NCBI RefSeq assembly: GCF_003668875.1
Contig: NZ_RAWM01000053.1
Span: 1-53,133, forward strand
Direction: 5' to 3'
Length of the DNA stretch: 53,133 nucleotides
From: Corallococcus interemptor
Lineage (GTDB): Bacteria; Myxococcota; Myxococcia; Myxococcales; Myxococcaceae
The position numbers and the translations under genes are program-made. Numbering within the stretch: position 1 is the first letter of the stretch; every line of letters begins with the position of its first letter. Below are positions 7,047 through 16,038 of the stretch, piece after piece. Below the pieces are notes generated by a model. It had not been told where the DNA came from. It saw only the letters and a program-made list of their open reading frames with translations, and did no database searches.

Positions 7047-8708
7047 TCAGCCCAGGAGCCGCGAATCATCCAGGTCGACTTCGTCCTGGATGAGGTCCAC
7101 GCCGTTCTGCCGGAACCGCCGCGCCGCCGCCCGGCTGCGCGGACCGTGCCCGTGCTCCAGGCACCACTGCGCGTGCTCGCTCAGGAGCGCCAATTCCAGC
7201 GTGCGCCCCAGCGTCAGGGAGAAGCGCCGCGCCCCGGCCTCCATCGTCGTGGGGTTCGCCATGGCTCCGGACACCCAGGCCCGCGCGTGCTCCAGCGCGT
7301 CGTGCGCCGTCTTCACGCACGGCCGCAGGCCCACGTCCGTCACCTTCGACAGCCGGCCCTCCACCTCGTGGAAGAACGCCTCCAGCGTGCCTTCCTTCGC
7401 CAGCGCGCGCAGCGCGTCCAGCGACAGCACGTTCGTCGTGCCCTCCCAGATGGACAGCACCTGCGCGTCCGCCTGGATGCGCGGCAGGCCCGTGTCCTCC
7501 ACGTAGCCCGCGCCGCCGAAGGACTCCGACACCTCCGACGTGATGTGCACCACCTGCCGGCCCGTCGTCAGCTTCGCCAGCGGCGTCACCAGCCGCTGCA
7601 ACAGCAGCTCCTGCTCCGTCGCCGTGCGCGTCTCCAGCTTGCCCAGCAGCTCCACCGCGCGGAACGCCAGCAGGAACCCCGCCTGGAACTCCGCCTCCAG
7701 CCCCGCCAGCGTGTCCACGTGCAGCGGCTTCTCCGACAGCGGCGCGCCGAACTGCACCCGGCGCTTTGCATAATCGTGCGCCAGCGCCAGGGCCCGGCGC
7801 ATGGCCCACGTCGCGCCCATCGCGTTCCAGGTGCGCGTCACGTTCAGCATCATCGCCATGTTGCGGATGCCGTCCGTCAGCCCCGCCACCGGCGTCGCCA
7901 GCGTCCCGTCCAGCGTCAGCTCCGCCGTGGGCACCTTGCGCGTGCCGAACTTGTCCTTCAGCCGGTTGATCTGGATGCCATTGAGCCGGCCCTGCGCGTC
8001 CCGCGTCTCCACGAAGAAGAGCGCCAGGCCCTTGCCGCCCGGGCCGTTGCCCGTGGGCCGCGCCAGCGTCAGCGCCATCTGCGCCGTCGTCGCGGACGTG
8101 AACCACTTCGTGCCGTACAGCCGCCAGCCCTCTGGCGACTGCCGCGCCTCCGTCAGCGTCAGCCCCACGTCCGAGCCGCCCGTGCGCTCCGTCATCCACT
8201 GGCCCGACGTCCAGAACGTCGCCGGATCGCGTGACGTCAGGCGGGGCAGGGCGTGGTCGATGAGCGCCTGGTTGCCCAGGGACAACAGCGAGCGCGCCGC
8301 GCCGTCCGTCATCGCCAGCGGACACGAGTAGACGTCCAGCGACGGCTGCACCAGGTAGTTCAGCGCGAACTGGTGCACGCGGCTGAGCGCACCGCTCTTC
8401 TGCTCGTACGCCACCGCGACCAGGCCCTTCTTCGCCGTCAGCGCCTCCGCCTCCTTCCACAGCGGGGACACCTCGATGTGGTCGATGCGCTGGCCCCACG
8501 GGTCCCACTGCGTGAGGACGGGCTCGTTCAGCCGGTCGCGCTGCTGGAACTCGTAGAAGTACTTGCCGCCCAGCTCGCCCAGCTCCCGGAAGTCGTCCTG
8601 GAGCGAGCGAAACATTTCCGGCGGCAGGGTCCGGGCAAGGTAGCCCTGCAGGAACGCGTCGTCGTCGTACTGGTTGCCAAGAACCGGGGGCGCCTGGAAG
8701 AAGCTCAT
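7047..8708 (-). CDS. AidB-like acyl-CoA dehydrogenase
   Basis: A 553-residue flavoprotein of the acyl-CoA dehydrogenase superfamily. Its length (E. coli AidB is about 541) and the motif QWMTERTGGSDVG place it with the AidB branch rather than short fatty-acid dehydrogenases (about 380). A second hallmark, GGAGYVEDTGLPRIQADAQVLSIWEGTTNVLSLD, is present. AidB binds DNA and FAD and is linked to alkylation stress, and M. xanthus also has AidB-type proteins; a plain acyl-CoA oxidation role is the alternative. It diverges from the AAA+ gene across about 66 nt, which must hold both promoters. Confidence 0.85.
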   Translation of the reverse strand: MSFFQAPPVLGNQYDDDAFLQGYLARTLPPEMFRSLQDDFRELGELGGKYFYEFQQRDRLNEPVLTQWDPWGQRIDHIEVSPLWKEAEALTAKKGLVAVAYEQKSGALSRVHQFALNYLVQPSLDVYSCPLAMTDGAARSLLSLGNQALIDHALPRLTSRDPATFWTSGQWMTERTGGSDVGLTLTEARQSPEGWRLYGTKWFTSATTAQMALTLARPTGNGPGGKGLALFFVETRDAQGRLNGIQINRLKDKFGTRKVPTAELTLDGTLATPVAGLTDGIRNMAMMLNVTRTWNAMGATWAMRRALALAHDYAKRRVQFGAPLSEKPLHVDTLAGLEAEFQAGFLLAFRAVELLGKLETRTATEQELLLQRLVTPLAKLTTGRQVVHITSEVSESFGGAGYVEDTGLPRIQADAQVLSIWEGTTNVLSLDALRALAKEGTLEAFFHEVEGRLSKVTDVGLRPCVKTAHDALEHARAWVSGAMANPTTMEAGARRFSLTLGRTLELALLSEHAQWCLEHGHGPRSRAAARRFRQNGVDLIQDEVDLDDSRLLG

Positions 8709-8774
8709 GGCCCGAAGTTAACACCGCTGACATGACGGTGGGGTAGAGTGACCTCCCCCTCCGCCGGAGCCGTG

Positions 8775-10631
8775 ATGACCGACTTCACCCGCAGGCCTCC
8801 TCCTGGCACCGGTCCGTCCTCGCTCGACACCGACCAGGACCCGAACCGCAGCATCACCCCGCTGGAGACGCCCGCCTCGCCCGCGAGCCCCGTCTTCGCG
8901 CCGCCTCCTCGCCCGCGCGCGCCCACCACCGCCGGCATGCCCCTGAGCGGCTCGCAGCCTCCGGAGCCCACCCGCTCCCGGCCGGCCCAGTCCGCGCCGC
9001 TGCCGTCCGTCATCTTCGATCCCATGCCTCGCCCTCGCGTGCCGCCCGCGCAGTCCGCGGGCGTGGCCCCGCCCGGAGCGCCGCCGCCCTTCAACGAGGA
9101 GATGCTGGACGTGCAGACGGAGCGGCGCACCGCGCCCCCCGGGCCTCCGCCTCCGCAGGAGCGCCGTGCTCCGGAGGCCGAGCGCCGGGGAGGCTCGGAG
9201 GCGGACCGCCGTGGCGCCGCGGGTCCGGCTGCCTCGGACCGTCGCGGCTCCACGTCCGCGCCACCGCAGGGCTACGTGGGCCCGGAGCGGCGCGGCTTCC
9301 GTCGCGGTGAAGGCTCGGATGCGCCGGCGACGAACCGCTTCTGGCCCGCGCAGCCCAAGACGCTCCAGGAGGCCGGCCTCAACGCGACGTTCGTGGAGGA
9401 GCTGGTCCTCAAGGCCATCTTCTTCGCGGGCGAGATGCGCGGCATGGACGTGGCCACGCGCCTGCAACTGCCCTCCGCGCTGGTGGACGAGGTCATCGAG
9501 GGCCTGCGCCGCCAGAAGTACATCGACATCCGTGGCGGTGGCGGATCCGGCGTGGGCCGCTCCACGATGATCTACCAGCTCACGACCTTCGTGACGGACG
9601 TGCTGCGGCAGATATTGGACCGCAACCGCTACAACGGCCCGGCGCCCGTGCCGTTCAATGAATGGGTCGCCGCCGTGAAGCAGCAGACCGTGCGCGGCAA
9701 CCGCATCACCCGCCATCGCATGGAGGACAAGTTCGGCGACCTGATCATCCGCGACTACATCTTCGACGGCATCGGCCCGGCGATGAACTCCGGGCGCGCC
9801 ATCTTCTTCTACGGCCCTCCGGGCAACGGCAAGACGGCCATCTGCCAGGGCATGGTCAACTGCTACGAGGGGGACATCTTCGTCCCGCACGCGCTGCTCA
9901 TCGACGACTTCGTGGTGAAGATGTTCGACGCGAACATCCACCGCGCGGTGGAGGACGAGCCCGGCATGCCCTCGTATGACCGCCGCTGGGTGCGCTGCCG
10001 CCGGCCGCTGGTGGTGGTGGGCGGTGAGCTCACGCTGGAGATGCTCGACCTCGTCTACACCCCGGAGGTGAAGTACTACGAGGCGCCGTTCCAGATGAAG
10101 GCGTCCAACGGGATGCTCCTCATCGACGACTTCGGCCGGCAGAAGGTGTCCCCCAAGGACCTGCTCAACCGGTGGATCGTCCCGCTGGAGAGCGACGTGG
10201 ACATCCTCACGCTGCACACCGGCAAGAAGATCCAGGTGCCCTTCGACGTGTTCGCCGCGTTCTCCACCAACCTGGATCCGAGCGACCTGGTGGATGACGC
10301 CTTCCTGCGCCGCGTCCGCTACAAGCTGGAGGTGCAGCGCCCGGACGAGGAGCAGTTCCACGAGATCTTCCGGATGATGTGCAAGAAGCGCGGCGTGCCC
10401 TACGACGCGCGCGCCGTGGACTACCTCATCGACGAGCACTACCGCCCGAACCACCGGCCCTTCGCCGCGTGCCAGCCTCGCGACCTGTTGGATCAGGTCA
10501 TCGACATGGCGAACTACCAGGGCCAGACGCCGCGCCTGGAGCCCGCGCTGCTGGACGCCGCCGTGCGCAGCTACTTCGTGCGCTTCGACAAGCCCGCGTC
10601 CTCCACGCCCACCTCCGCGTCCGCCCGCTGA
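8775..10631 (+). CDS. winged-helix/AAA+ ATPase with long disordered N-terminus
   Basis: A 618-residue protein. Residues 1-190 are Pro/Arg-rich low complexity (ERR, DRR, PPPP runs) and probably disordered. Residues about 200-265 look like a winged helix (LVLKAIFFAGEMRGMDVATRLQLPSALVDEVIEGLRRQKYIDI without the full wing shown). An AAA+ core follows, with Walker A GPPGNGKT near 347, Walker B LLIDDFGR near 450 and a sensor-like AAFSTNLDPSD. Such ATPases remodel protein complexes; the partner is unknown. ATG 8775 is preferred for its GGAG 5 nt upstream; GTG 8748 in frame is the alternative. The 3' end overlaps the convergent WbqC-like gene by 61 nt. Confidence 0.72.
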   Translation: MTDFTRRPPPGTGPSSLDTDQDPNRSITPLETPASPASPVFAPPPRPRAPTTAGMPLSGSQPPEPTRSRPAQSAPLPSVIFDPMPRPRVPPAQSAGVAPPGAPPPFNEEMLDVQTERRTAPPGPPPPQERRAPEAERRGGSEADRRGAAGPAASDRRGSTSAPPQGYVGPERRGFRRGEGSDAPATNRFWPAQPKTLQEAGLNATFVEELVLKAIFFAGEMRGMDVATRLQLPSALVDEVIEGLRRQKYIDIRGGGGSGVGRSTMIYQLTTFVTDVLRQILDRNRYNGPAPVPFNEWVAAVKQQTVRGNRITRHRMEDKFGDLIIRDYIFDGIGPAMNSGRAIFFYGPPGNGKTAICQGMVNCYEGDIFVPHALLIDDFVVKMFDANIHRAVEDEPGMPSYDRRWVRCRRPLVVVGGELTLEMLDLVYTPEVKYYEAPFQMKASNGMLLIDDFGRQKVSPKDLLNRWIVPLESDVDILTLHTGKKIQVPFDVFAAFSTNLDPSDLVDDAFLRRVRYKLEVQRPDEEQFHEIFRMMCKKRGVPYDARAVDYLIDEHYRPNHRPFAACQPRDLLDQVIDMANYQGQTPRLEPALLDAAVRSYFVRFDKPASSTPTSASAR

Positions 10632-11419
10632 AGCGGCTGGGGGCCGTCCCCCGCGAACGGCCCCCACGGCGACGGCTGGAGCCACGCGCGCACCGTCTCC
10701 ACGGGCACGTTGGCCAGCACGTCCACGATGGACAGCCCCGTCACGAAGCGTCCCTCGCGCCCCTGCGCGTAGTCCGGGTGGCGGAAGCGCTGCCACAACA
10801 GGCGCACGTCCACCGCGCGGAAGCGCTCCGGCTTCAGGTACACCGTGGAGCCCGTCCCCGAGTAGTACGTGTGCGCGCCCGTCTGGAGGCAGTACTCCAC
10901 CAGCCGCTGCGTCTTGTCCTCACCCCGGCGCTCCAGCGTGGAGGACAGCACCAGGTTCGGCTCCAAACCCAGCGGCGCGTAGAAGAGCGCCATGCTGGAC
11001 AGGAGCACGCGCAGGAGCGACCCCGGACCGGACTCGCGCGCGGCGGCGTCATAGAAGGGCTCCAGGAGCGGCAGCACCTGCGCGCGGAAGTGGGGCCGGC
11101 CTCCGTAGAGCGTCACCAGGGCCTGCAGGTGCTTGCGCGCCCAGGGCTGGCTTGCGTCCACCGCCAGGTCGCGGATGCGCGTGTCGCGGTGCGGATCCTC
11201 CAGCGGGATGGACAGCCACTGGAAGCCCGGCTCGGACGGCGGGGGCGTGGGGACACCGTAGGGCAGGGCGACGCGCGTGCGGCGCTGCCAGCCGCGCCTC
11301 AGCCACTGCACGTCATCCAGCACCACCAGCGTGCCGGCGCGGGCCACCTGTTCGTAGAAGTCCACCCACGGCAGGTAGTGGGGCTGCTCCGCGACAAGGA
11401 CTCCAGGGTGGCCGGACAC
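10571..11419 (-). CDS. WbqC-like family protein
   Basis: A 282-residue protein resembling the WbqC family. It opens VLVAEQPHYLPWVDFYEQVARAGTLVVLDDVQWLRRGWQRRTRV, close to the family signature of a first strand ending QP.YLPW and a later D.VQ...R....N/R segment. WbqC proteins occur in O-antigen and other sugar-modification clusters and are usually treated as glycine-transfer or amidation-related, but the chemistry is poorly established. The C-terminal 20 residues are encoded inside the overlap with the convergent AAA+ gene, and are hydrophilic and probably disposable. A PhyH gene on the same strand lies 20 nt upstream, suggesting an operon. Confidence 0.72.
   Translation of the reverse strand: MSGHPGVLVAEQPHYLPWVDFYEQVARAGTLVVLDDVQWLRRGWQRRTRVALPYGVPTPPPSEPGFQWLSIPLEDPHRDTRIRDLAVDASQPWARKHLQALVTLYGGRPHFRAQVLPLLEPFYDAAARESGPGSLLRVLLSSMALFYAPLGLEPNLVLSSTLERRGEDKTQRLVEYCLQTGAHTYYSGTGSTVYLKPERFRAVDVRLLWQRFRHPDYAQGREGRFVTGLSIVDVLANVPVETVRAWLQPSPWGPFAGDGPQPLQRADAEVGVEDAGLSKRTK
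10639..10665. terminator. possible terminator hairpin downstream of the AAA+ gene
   Basis: GGGGGCCGT (10639-10647) pairs with ACGGCCCCC (10657-10665), a 9-bp GC-rich stem with a 9-nt loop beginning 8 nt after the AAA+ stop. It lies inside the coding region of the convergent WbqC-like gene, so it may simply be coding sequence that happens to fold. Confidence 0.35.
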
Positions 11420-11439
11420 GCCCCGGATGATAGGGCCTT

Positions 11440-12249
11440 TCAGCCGTTGCGCACGGGGTGGCGGAACACCGGCGGGAAGACGCGCGGGGCCTTCTTCTTG
11501 CGCACGCAGGTGGTGTCCGCGCTCATGTAGCAGGCGGAGAACGCGCGCCGCCGCTGTCCGGGCCGGCCGCGCCCGGAGCGGTGCCAGACGTGGTTGTGCA
11601 CCAGCAGCGCCTCACCGGCCCGCACCGGCAGGGACACGACATGTCTTTCCGCGTCCGCCGCCTCCACGCGGTCCGGGGGAATCACGCCGCCCAGCGCCGT
11701 CACCAGCCCCGCGCGGTGGCTGCCGGGGATCAGTTCCAGACAGCCGCCGCCCTCCGGCGCGTCGTCCAGCGCGGTCCAGATCTGGAGGTCCGGCTCGCGC
11801 GTGAGGCCCCACAGCTTTCCGCCGTCCTGGTGGAAGGGCAGGTTGCTGCCGCCCGCGGGGCCCTTGTGGAAGAGGATGGCGCGGTACAGGACGATGTCGC
11901 CGGGGATGCGCGAGCGGGCGATGCGCTCGAACAGCGGGTTCTCCAGCCACGCGAGGAAGCGCGGATCCTTCTCCAGCTTCTCCAGCTTGCGGTACTCCAG
12001 GGACGGCCCCTGCCAGCCCAGCCCCAGGGGGGCGTCCTCGTAGCGGCCGGTGGTGGCGTCCGGCTGGAAGAACATCCCCGGGTACACCACGCGGCCGAGC
12101 ATCAGGTCGTCCGCCCGCTCGCGCAGCGCCTCCACGCCCGCGTCGTCCAGCACCCGGCCCAGGCGCGCGTAGCCGTGCGCCTCGTAGTGGGCGAGCACGG
12201 CCGCCACGTCCAACCCTTCCGCCTCCTGGCTGAGCATCCCCGGCACCAT
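11440..12249 (-). CDS. phytanoyl-CoA dioxygenase (PhyH) family protein
   Basis: A 269-residue 2-oxoglutarate/Fe(II) oxygenase. The HxD pair is in LPFHQDGG (His140, Asp142), the distal His in HNHVWHRSG near 235, and the 2-oxoglutarate-binding Arg probably lies in the following RGRPGQRRRAF. A substrate-facing loop includes GCLELIPGSHRAG, typical of the family. Two starts are possible, ATG 12249 and ATG 12237; the longer open frame to 12333 reads as low-complexity and is rejected. It is the second PhyH gene in 6 kb, with only modest similarity to the one at 6253-6996. It probably forms an operon with the WbqC-like gene. Confidence 0.82.
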   Translation of the reverse strand: MVPGMLSQEAEGLDVAAVLAHYEAHGYARLGRVLDDAGVEALRERADDLMLGRVVYPGMFFQPDATTGRYEDAPLGLGWQGPSLEYRKLEKLEKDPRFLAWLENPLFERIARSRIPGDIVLYRAILFHKGPAGGSNLPFHQDGGKLWGLTREPDLQIWTALDDAPEGGGCLELIPGSHRAGLVTALGGVIPPDRVEAADAERHVVSLPVRAGEALLVHNHVWHRSGRGRPGQRRRAFSACYMSADTTCVRKKKAPRVFPPVFRHPVRNG

Positions 12250-12364
12250 TGCCTGGAGCCGCGAGCGCGTCCAGCACGGCCCTCCGCGGACAGGGGAGGG
12301 CGCCCTCGTGGGACGGGCCGTCTGCCCTTGCACCCGCGCCTGCCCGGCCGCATGGTGGGCGGGG

Positions 12365-13309
12365 ATGCCCTACCGTCGCGCCACGCACCTCGTCTCCGCC
12401 CCGGACGGCACCCGGGTGGCGGTCCACACCCACAGCTCAGGCATGCCGGAGGAGGGGCGCGACGCCGCGCTCGCGGACCGCCCCACGGTGCTGCTGACCA
12501 ACGGCATTGGCACGTCGGAGAACTTCTGGCGCCACCTGGTCGCGGACCTGGAGCAGGACCACCGCGTGGTGCACTGGGACTACCGCGGCCACGGCATGAG
12601 CGAGGAGTCGCGCGACGGGGACTACCGCGTGAAGGTGCACGTGGACGACCTGGAGCGCGTCACCGAGGCCGCCATGGTGCGCGGCGACGGCCGGCCGCCG
12701 CACCACATCGCCTTCTCCATGGGCGTGCGCATCCTGCTGGAGCTGTACCGCCGGCGTCCGGACCTGGTGCCGTCCATGACGCTCATCGCGGGGACGCCGG
12801 GCGTGCCGGGCTCGGCGGATCCTCGCTGGAGTTCGCGCTTCGTGCTGTCCGCCGCGAAGGGGATGCTCGCCGCCAGCACGCCGTGGGTGCCCGTGGCGGC
12901 GCCCGTGGTGAAGGCCTTCCTCGCCACCCCGCTGGCGGATCCGCTGGCCAGGGCCGTGGGCGCGCTGCGGCCCCGGGCTCCGCGCGAGGACATCGCCGAG
13001 TTCCTCGACGCGCTCTACCACATGAGCGCGCAGGCCTATTGGCGCACCCTGCGGGGCCTCACGGAGGGCCACGCCTGGGACGTCCTGCCGTCCATCCGGG
13101 TGCCGGTGCTGATCATCGCCGCCAGCGATGACGTCCTCGTGCCCCTGTCGGAAGTGCAGCGGCTGCACCGCGCGCTGCCCCAGGCCCACTGGCTCCAGGT
13201 GGACGACGCCGGCCACGCGGGCCTGCTGGAGGCCGGGACGGAGATGGCCCAGGCTGTTCGTGGCTTCCTGGATGCCCATGGATTAGGCGGTTTGAACCCC
13301 GCTCCGTGA
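12365..13309 (+). CDS. alpha/beta-fold hydrolase
   Basis: A 314-residue alpha/beta hydrolase. The oxyanion segment LLTNGIGTS lies at 43-51, HWDYRGHGMS follows at 70-79, the nucleophile Ser118 sits in IAFSMGVR (an Ala-x-Ser-x-Gly elbow instead of the usual Gly-x-Ser-x-Gly), the acid is probably in IIAASDDVLVP near 255 and the His in DDAGHAGLLE near 282. Likely an esterase or lactonase; the substrate is unknown. ATG 12365 is chosen because the upstream extension is low-complexity and overlaps the divergent PhyH promoter region. The gene diverges from that PhyH gene across about 115 nt. Confidence 0.83.
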   Translation: MPYRRATHLVSAPDGTRVAVHTHSSGMPEEGRDAALADRPTVLLTNGIGTSENFWRHLVADLEQDHRVVHWDYRGHGMSEESRDGDYRVKVHVDDLERVTEAAMVRGDGRPPHHIAFSMGVRILLELYRRRPDLVPSMTLIAGTPGVPGSADPRWSSRFVLSAAKGMLAASTPWVPVAAPVVKAFLATPLADPLARAVGALRPRAPREDIAEFLDALYHMSAQAYWRTLRGLTEGHAWDVLPSIRVPVLIIAASDDVLVPLSEVQRLHRALPQAHWLQVDDAGHAGLLEAGTEMAQAVRGFLDAHGLGGLNPAP

Positions 13310-13391
13310 GCCAGAAGTCACCGGCCGGGGTTTGCGTCGCCCTGTAATTTTGTGGTTTGAGAGGAGGCTCAGTACTCAACACGGAGTCTCC

Positions 13392-15134
13392 ATGTCCTGG
13401 TCTTCCCGGCACCTGCTGGTCCCTTTGTCAGCGGTGCTGTTGGTGTTGTCGGCGTGCGGTGGCGATGACGACAACAAGAACCCTGTCTGCGGCAACGGCA
13501 TCATCGAGAGTGGCGAGGCGTGCGACGACGGCAACCGCGTCGAAGGCGACCGCTGCAACAACAGCTGTCAGGTGACCACGCCCACGGTCGACGCGGGCAC
13601 TGACGCAGGGACCGAGACGGACGCGGGCACTGACGCAGGGACCGAGACGGACGCGGGCACTGACGCAGGGACCGAGACGGACGCGGGTACGGGCACCGAC
13701 GCGGGCACCGAGACGGACGCGGGCACGGCGACGGACGCGGGCACGGGCACCGACGCGGGCACGGGCACCGACGCGGGCACCGAGACGGACGCGGGCACCG
13801 AGACGGACGCGGGCACGGGCACCGACGCCGGCACGGACGCTGGTACCGACGCGGGCACGGAGACCGACGCGGGCACGGATGGCGGCGCCATCGACGCGGG
13901 CCCGGCTCCGGACGCGGGCACGGACGCGGGCACGGACGCGGGCACCACTGTGACGCTGAGCGCCCTGGAGCCGGCCGCGGTCTTCGCGCGCTCGGGCACC
14001 ACGGGTGAGACGATTCCGGAGCCGCTGGCGGTGACGCTGAGCGCCAACGCCACGGCGGACGTGGTGGTCCAGGTCGCCTCGTCCAGCCCCTCGGTGGTCG
14101 TGGCGAACAACGGCCAGGTGACGGTGCCCGCGGGCTCGCGCTCCGCGGCGGTCATCGTGACGGCGGACGACGCGGCGGGCTCCGCCAAGGCGACGCTGAC
14201 GGCCACGCTGGGGGGGGACTCCCGCACCGCGACGGTGCGCGTGCTGGGTGCGACGGAGGCGGCCTCGCTGGCGTACCTGTCGCCGGAGACGGTGTCCCTG
14301 TCCGCCGGTCAGACGGCGAACGTCACCGTGACGCTCGACATCCCGGCCGCGGCGGCCACGTCCATCGCGCTGTCCACCACGGGCAACGTGGGCTCCGTGC
14401 CGGCCACCGTGACGGTGCCGGCCAACGAGGTCTCCGCGAAGTTCGTCTTCACCGCCGGCGCGGCCGGCACGACGGGCACCATCGTGGCCACGCTCAACGG
14501 CCAGTCCGTGTCCGCCCAGGCGAAGGTCTCTGCCGCTCCCACGACGAACCACGTCGTGATCAGCGAAGTCGCCGCGGCAGGCTCGGCCACCGGCCAGCCC
14601 GGCGACGACGACGAGTTCGTCGAGCTCTACAACCCGACGAACGCGGAGGTGAACATCGGCGGCTGGAAGCTCCAGTACAAGAAGGCCGTGGATGGCACCT
14701 ACACCGGCAGCTATACGCTTCCGGCGACCGCCCGCATCGCCGCGCACGGCTTCTTCCTGATTGCCCGGGACACCTTCCAGGGCCCCGGGACGCCCGACGC
14801 GAAGTGGGGCACGGCCATCACCATGGGCGCCGGTGGTGGGCATGTGCGCATTGGCCCCGGCAGCCTCACGGACAAGCTCACGGATCCCAACGTCGTGGAC
14901 AAGCTGGGCTGGGGCACGGGTGACGACGGGGAAGGCGGGGCCATCAAGAGCACGCCGTCCAGGGCCGGCAGCTTCGAGCGCAAGGCCAACGCCGCCTCGT
15001 CGGCCTCCACCATGGAGACCGGCGTCGACAAGACGGCGGGCAACAGCCAGGACACGAACGTGAACAGCGCGGACTTCATCATCCGCACCACGCGTGACCC
15101 GCAGAACAAGTCGAGCGCCCTCGAAGTGCCTTGA
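13392..15134 (+). CDS. surface lipoprotein with Myxo Cys-rich repeat, DAGT linker, Ig-like domains and lamin-tail domain
   Basis: A 580-residue lipoprotein. The lipobox LSAC puts the lipid Cys at 22. A Myxococcus cysteine-rich repeat follows (CGNGIIESGEACDDGNRVEGDRCNNSCQ is split here as CGNGIIESGEACDDG then NRVEGDRCNNSC), then about 120 residues of TDAGTETDAG repeats, two Ig-like beta-sandwich segments (about 190-380), and a C-terminal lamin-tail domain from about 385 (HVVISEVAAAG, EFVELYNPTN, IGGWKLQYK, GFFLIARD). Lamin-tail domains in bacteria sit on exported proteins and nucleases; no nuclease partner is fused here. The start is set by GGAG 6 nt upstream. Likely displayed on the outer membrane by the long linker. 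Confidence 0.82.
   Translation: MSWSSRHLLVPLSAVLLVLSACGGDDDNKNPVCGNGIIESGEACDDGNRVEGDRCNNSCQVTTPTVDAGTDAGTETDAGTDAGTETDAGTDAGTETDAGTGTDAGTETDAGTATDAGTGTDAGTGTDAGTETDAGTETDAGTGTDAGTDAGTDAGTETDAGTDGGAIDAGPAPDAGTDAGTDAGTTVTLSALEPAAVFARSGTTGETIPEPLAVTLSANATADVVVQVASSSPSVVVANNGQVTVPAGSRSAAVIVTADDAAGSAKATLTATLGGDSRTATVRVLGATEAASLAYLSPETVSLSAGQTANVTVTLDIPAAAATSIALSTTGNVGSVPATVTVPANEVSAKFVFTAGAAGTTGTIVATLNGQSVSAQAKVSAAPTTNHVVISEVAAAGSATGQPGDDDEFVELYNPTNAEVNIGGWKLQYKKAVDGTYTGSYTLPATARIAAHGFFLIARDTFQGPGTPDAKWGTAITMGAGGGHVRIGPGSLTDKLTDPNVVDKLGWGTGDDGEGGAIKSTPSRAGSFERKANAASSASTMETGVDKTAGNSQDTNVNSADFIIRTTRDPQNKSSALEVP
13591..13948 (+). repeat. DAGT minisatellite (30-bp units, then degenerate)
   Basis: Three perfect 30-bp units lie at 13591-13620, 13621-13650 and 13651-13680, encoding DAGTDAGTET. 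They are followed to about 13948 by 12-, 18- and 24-bp degenerate derivatives encoding TGTDAG and TETDAG. The array is an in-frame linker in the lipoprotein gene and would tolerate unit gain or loss without frameshift. Confidence 0.88.
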
Positions 15135-15153
15135 CACGCTGAGCAGTGACTGA

Positions 15154-15191
15154 CCGGCCCCCACCGTCCGTCCAGGAACGGTGGGGGCTGG
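15154..15191. terminator. terminator-like hairpin after the lamin-tail lipoprotein
   Basis: CCGGCCCCCACCGT (15154-15167) pairs with ACGGTGGGGGCTGG (15178-15191), 14 bp with one G-T pair and a 10-nt loop, starting 20 nt past the stop. There is no downstream T-run, but the stem is strong and sits in an otherwise empty gap before the exonuclease gene. Confidence 0.6.
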
Positions 15192-15224
15192 AAATACCCG
15201 CGCGCTTTCGCCATAAGCGGGGGC

Positions 15225-16010
15225 GTGCGAGTCGTCTCCTGGAACGTCAACGGTCTGCGCTCCATCCACCGCAAGGGCTTCCTCCCTTGGCTGTCCAAGG
15301 CCCGGGCGGACATCGTGGGGCTGCAGGAGGTGCGCGCCCGCGTGGAGCAGCTGCCCGCGGAGGTCCGCGCCCCGCGCCGTTGGAAGACCCACTTCGTGGC
15401 CGCGGAGCGCCCCGGCTACAGCGGCGTGGGCCTCTTCAGCCGCCACGAACCGGAAGAGCTCACCACCACCCTGGACGCGCCGGAGATGGACGCGGAGGGC
15501 CGCCTCCAGTTCGCCCGCTTCGGCAAGCTGACCGTGGTCAACGGCTACTTCCCCAACGGCAACGGGAAGGACCGCGACCTGTCCCGCATCCCCTTCAAGC
15601 TGGACTTCTACCGCCGCCTCTTCGCGCGCCTGGAGAAGCCCCTGCGCGACAACCAGCGCGTGCTGGTGATGGGGGACTTCAACACCGCCCACCAGGACAT
15701 CGACCTGGCGCGCCCGCGTGAGAACCGGGAGACGAGCGGCTTCCGCCCGGAGGAGCGCGCGGAGTTCGACCGGTGGATCCGCTCAGGCTGGGTGGACACC
15801 TTCCGCCACTTCAACGCTTCGGGCGGCCACTACTCCTGGTGGAGCCAGCGCGCCGGCGTGCGCGAGAAGAACATCGGCTGGCGCATCGACTACGTGCTCG
15901 CCACCCCCGCGGCGCTCGCCTTCGTGAAGAAGGCCTCCGTGCACGCGGACGTCCACGGGTCGGATCACTGCCCGGTGAGCGTGGACCTGGACCCCGCGGT
16001 CCTCGCCTGA
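15225..16010 (+). CDS. xth: exodeoxyribonuclease III (AP endonuclease family)
   Basis: A 261-residue ExoIII/APE1-family nuclease for base-excision repair, cutting at abasic sites and trimming 3' blocks. Visible motifs: VVSWNVNGLRS (Asn7), LQEVR with metal ligand Glu35, MGDFNTAHQDIDL (catalytic Asp/Asn pair), WRIDYVLAT, and GSDHCPVSVDL with the catalytic His. The length matches the family. The start is GTG, directly at the beginning of the conserved first strand; no upstream start preserves better spacing. The PlsC gene follows after 28 nt and may be co-transcribed. Confidence 0.92.
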   Translation: MRVVSWNVNGLRSIHRKGFLPWLSKARADIVGLQEVRARVEQLPAEVRAPRRWKTHFVAAERPGYSGVGLFSRHEPEELTTTLDAPEMDAEGRLQFARFGKLTVVNGYFPNGNGKDRDLSRIPFKLDFYRRLFARLEKPLRDNQRVLVMGDFNTAHQDIDLARPRENRETSGFRPEERAEFDRWIRSGWVDTFRHFNASGGHYSWWSQRAGVREKNIGWRIDYVLATPAALAFVKKASVHADVHGSDHCPVSVDLDPAVLA

Positions 16011-16038
16011 AACCCCTCATGCCCAAGGGATTCCCCTC

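Noticed and set aside
11440-12333. Longer start (12333) for the second PhyH gene
   Set aside because: The added 28 residues are low-complexity and overlap the divergent hydrolase promoter region; family homology begins after 12249.
13568-14227. Antisense frame reading VPASV repeats opposite the DAGT linker
   Set aside because: It is the reverse complement of the minisatellite; repeated composition follows from the sense repeat and no start signal is present.
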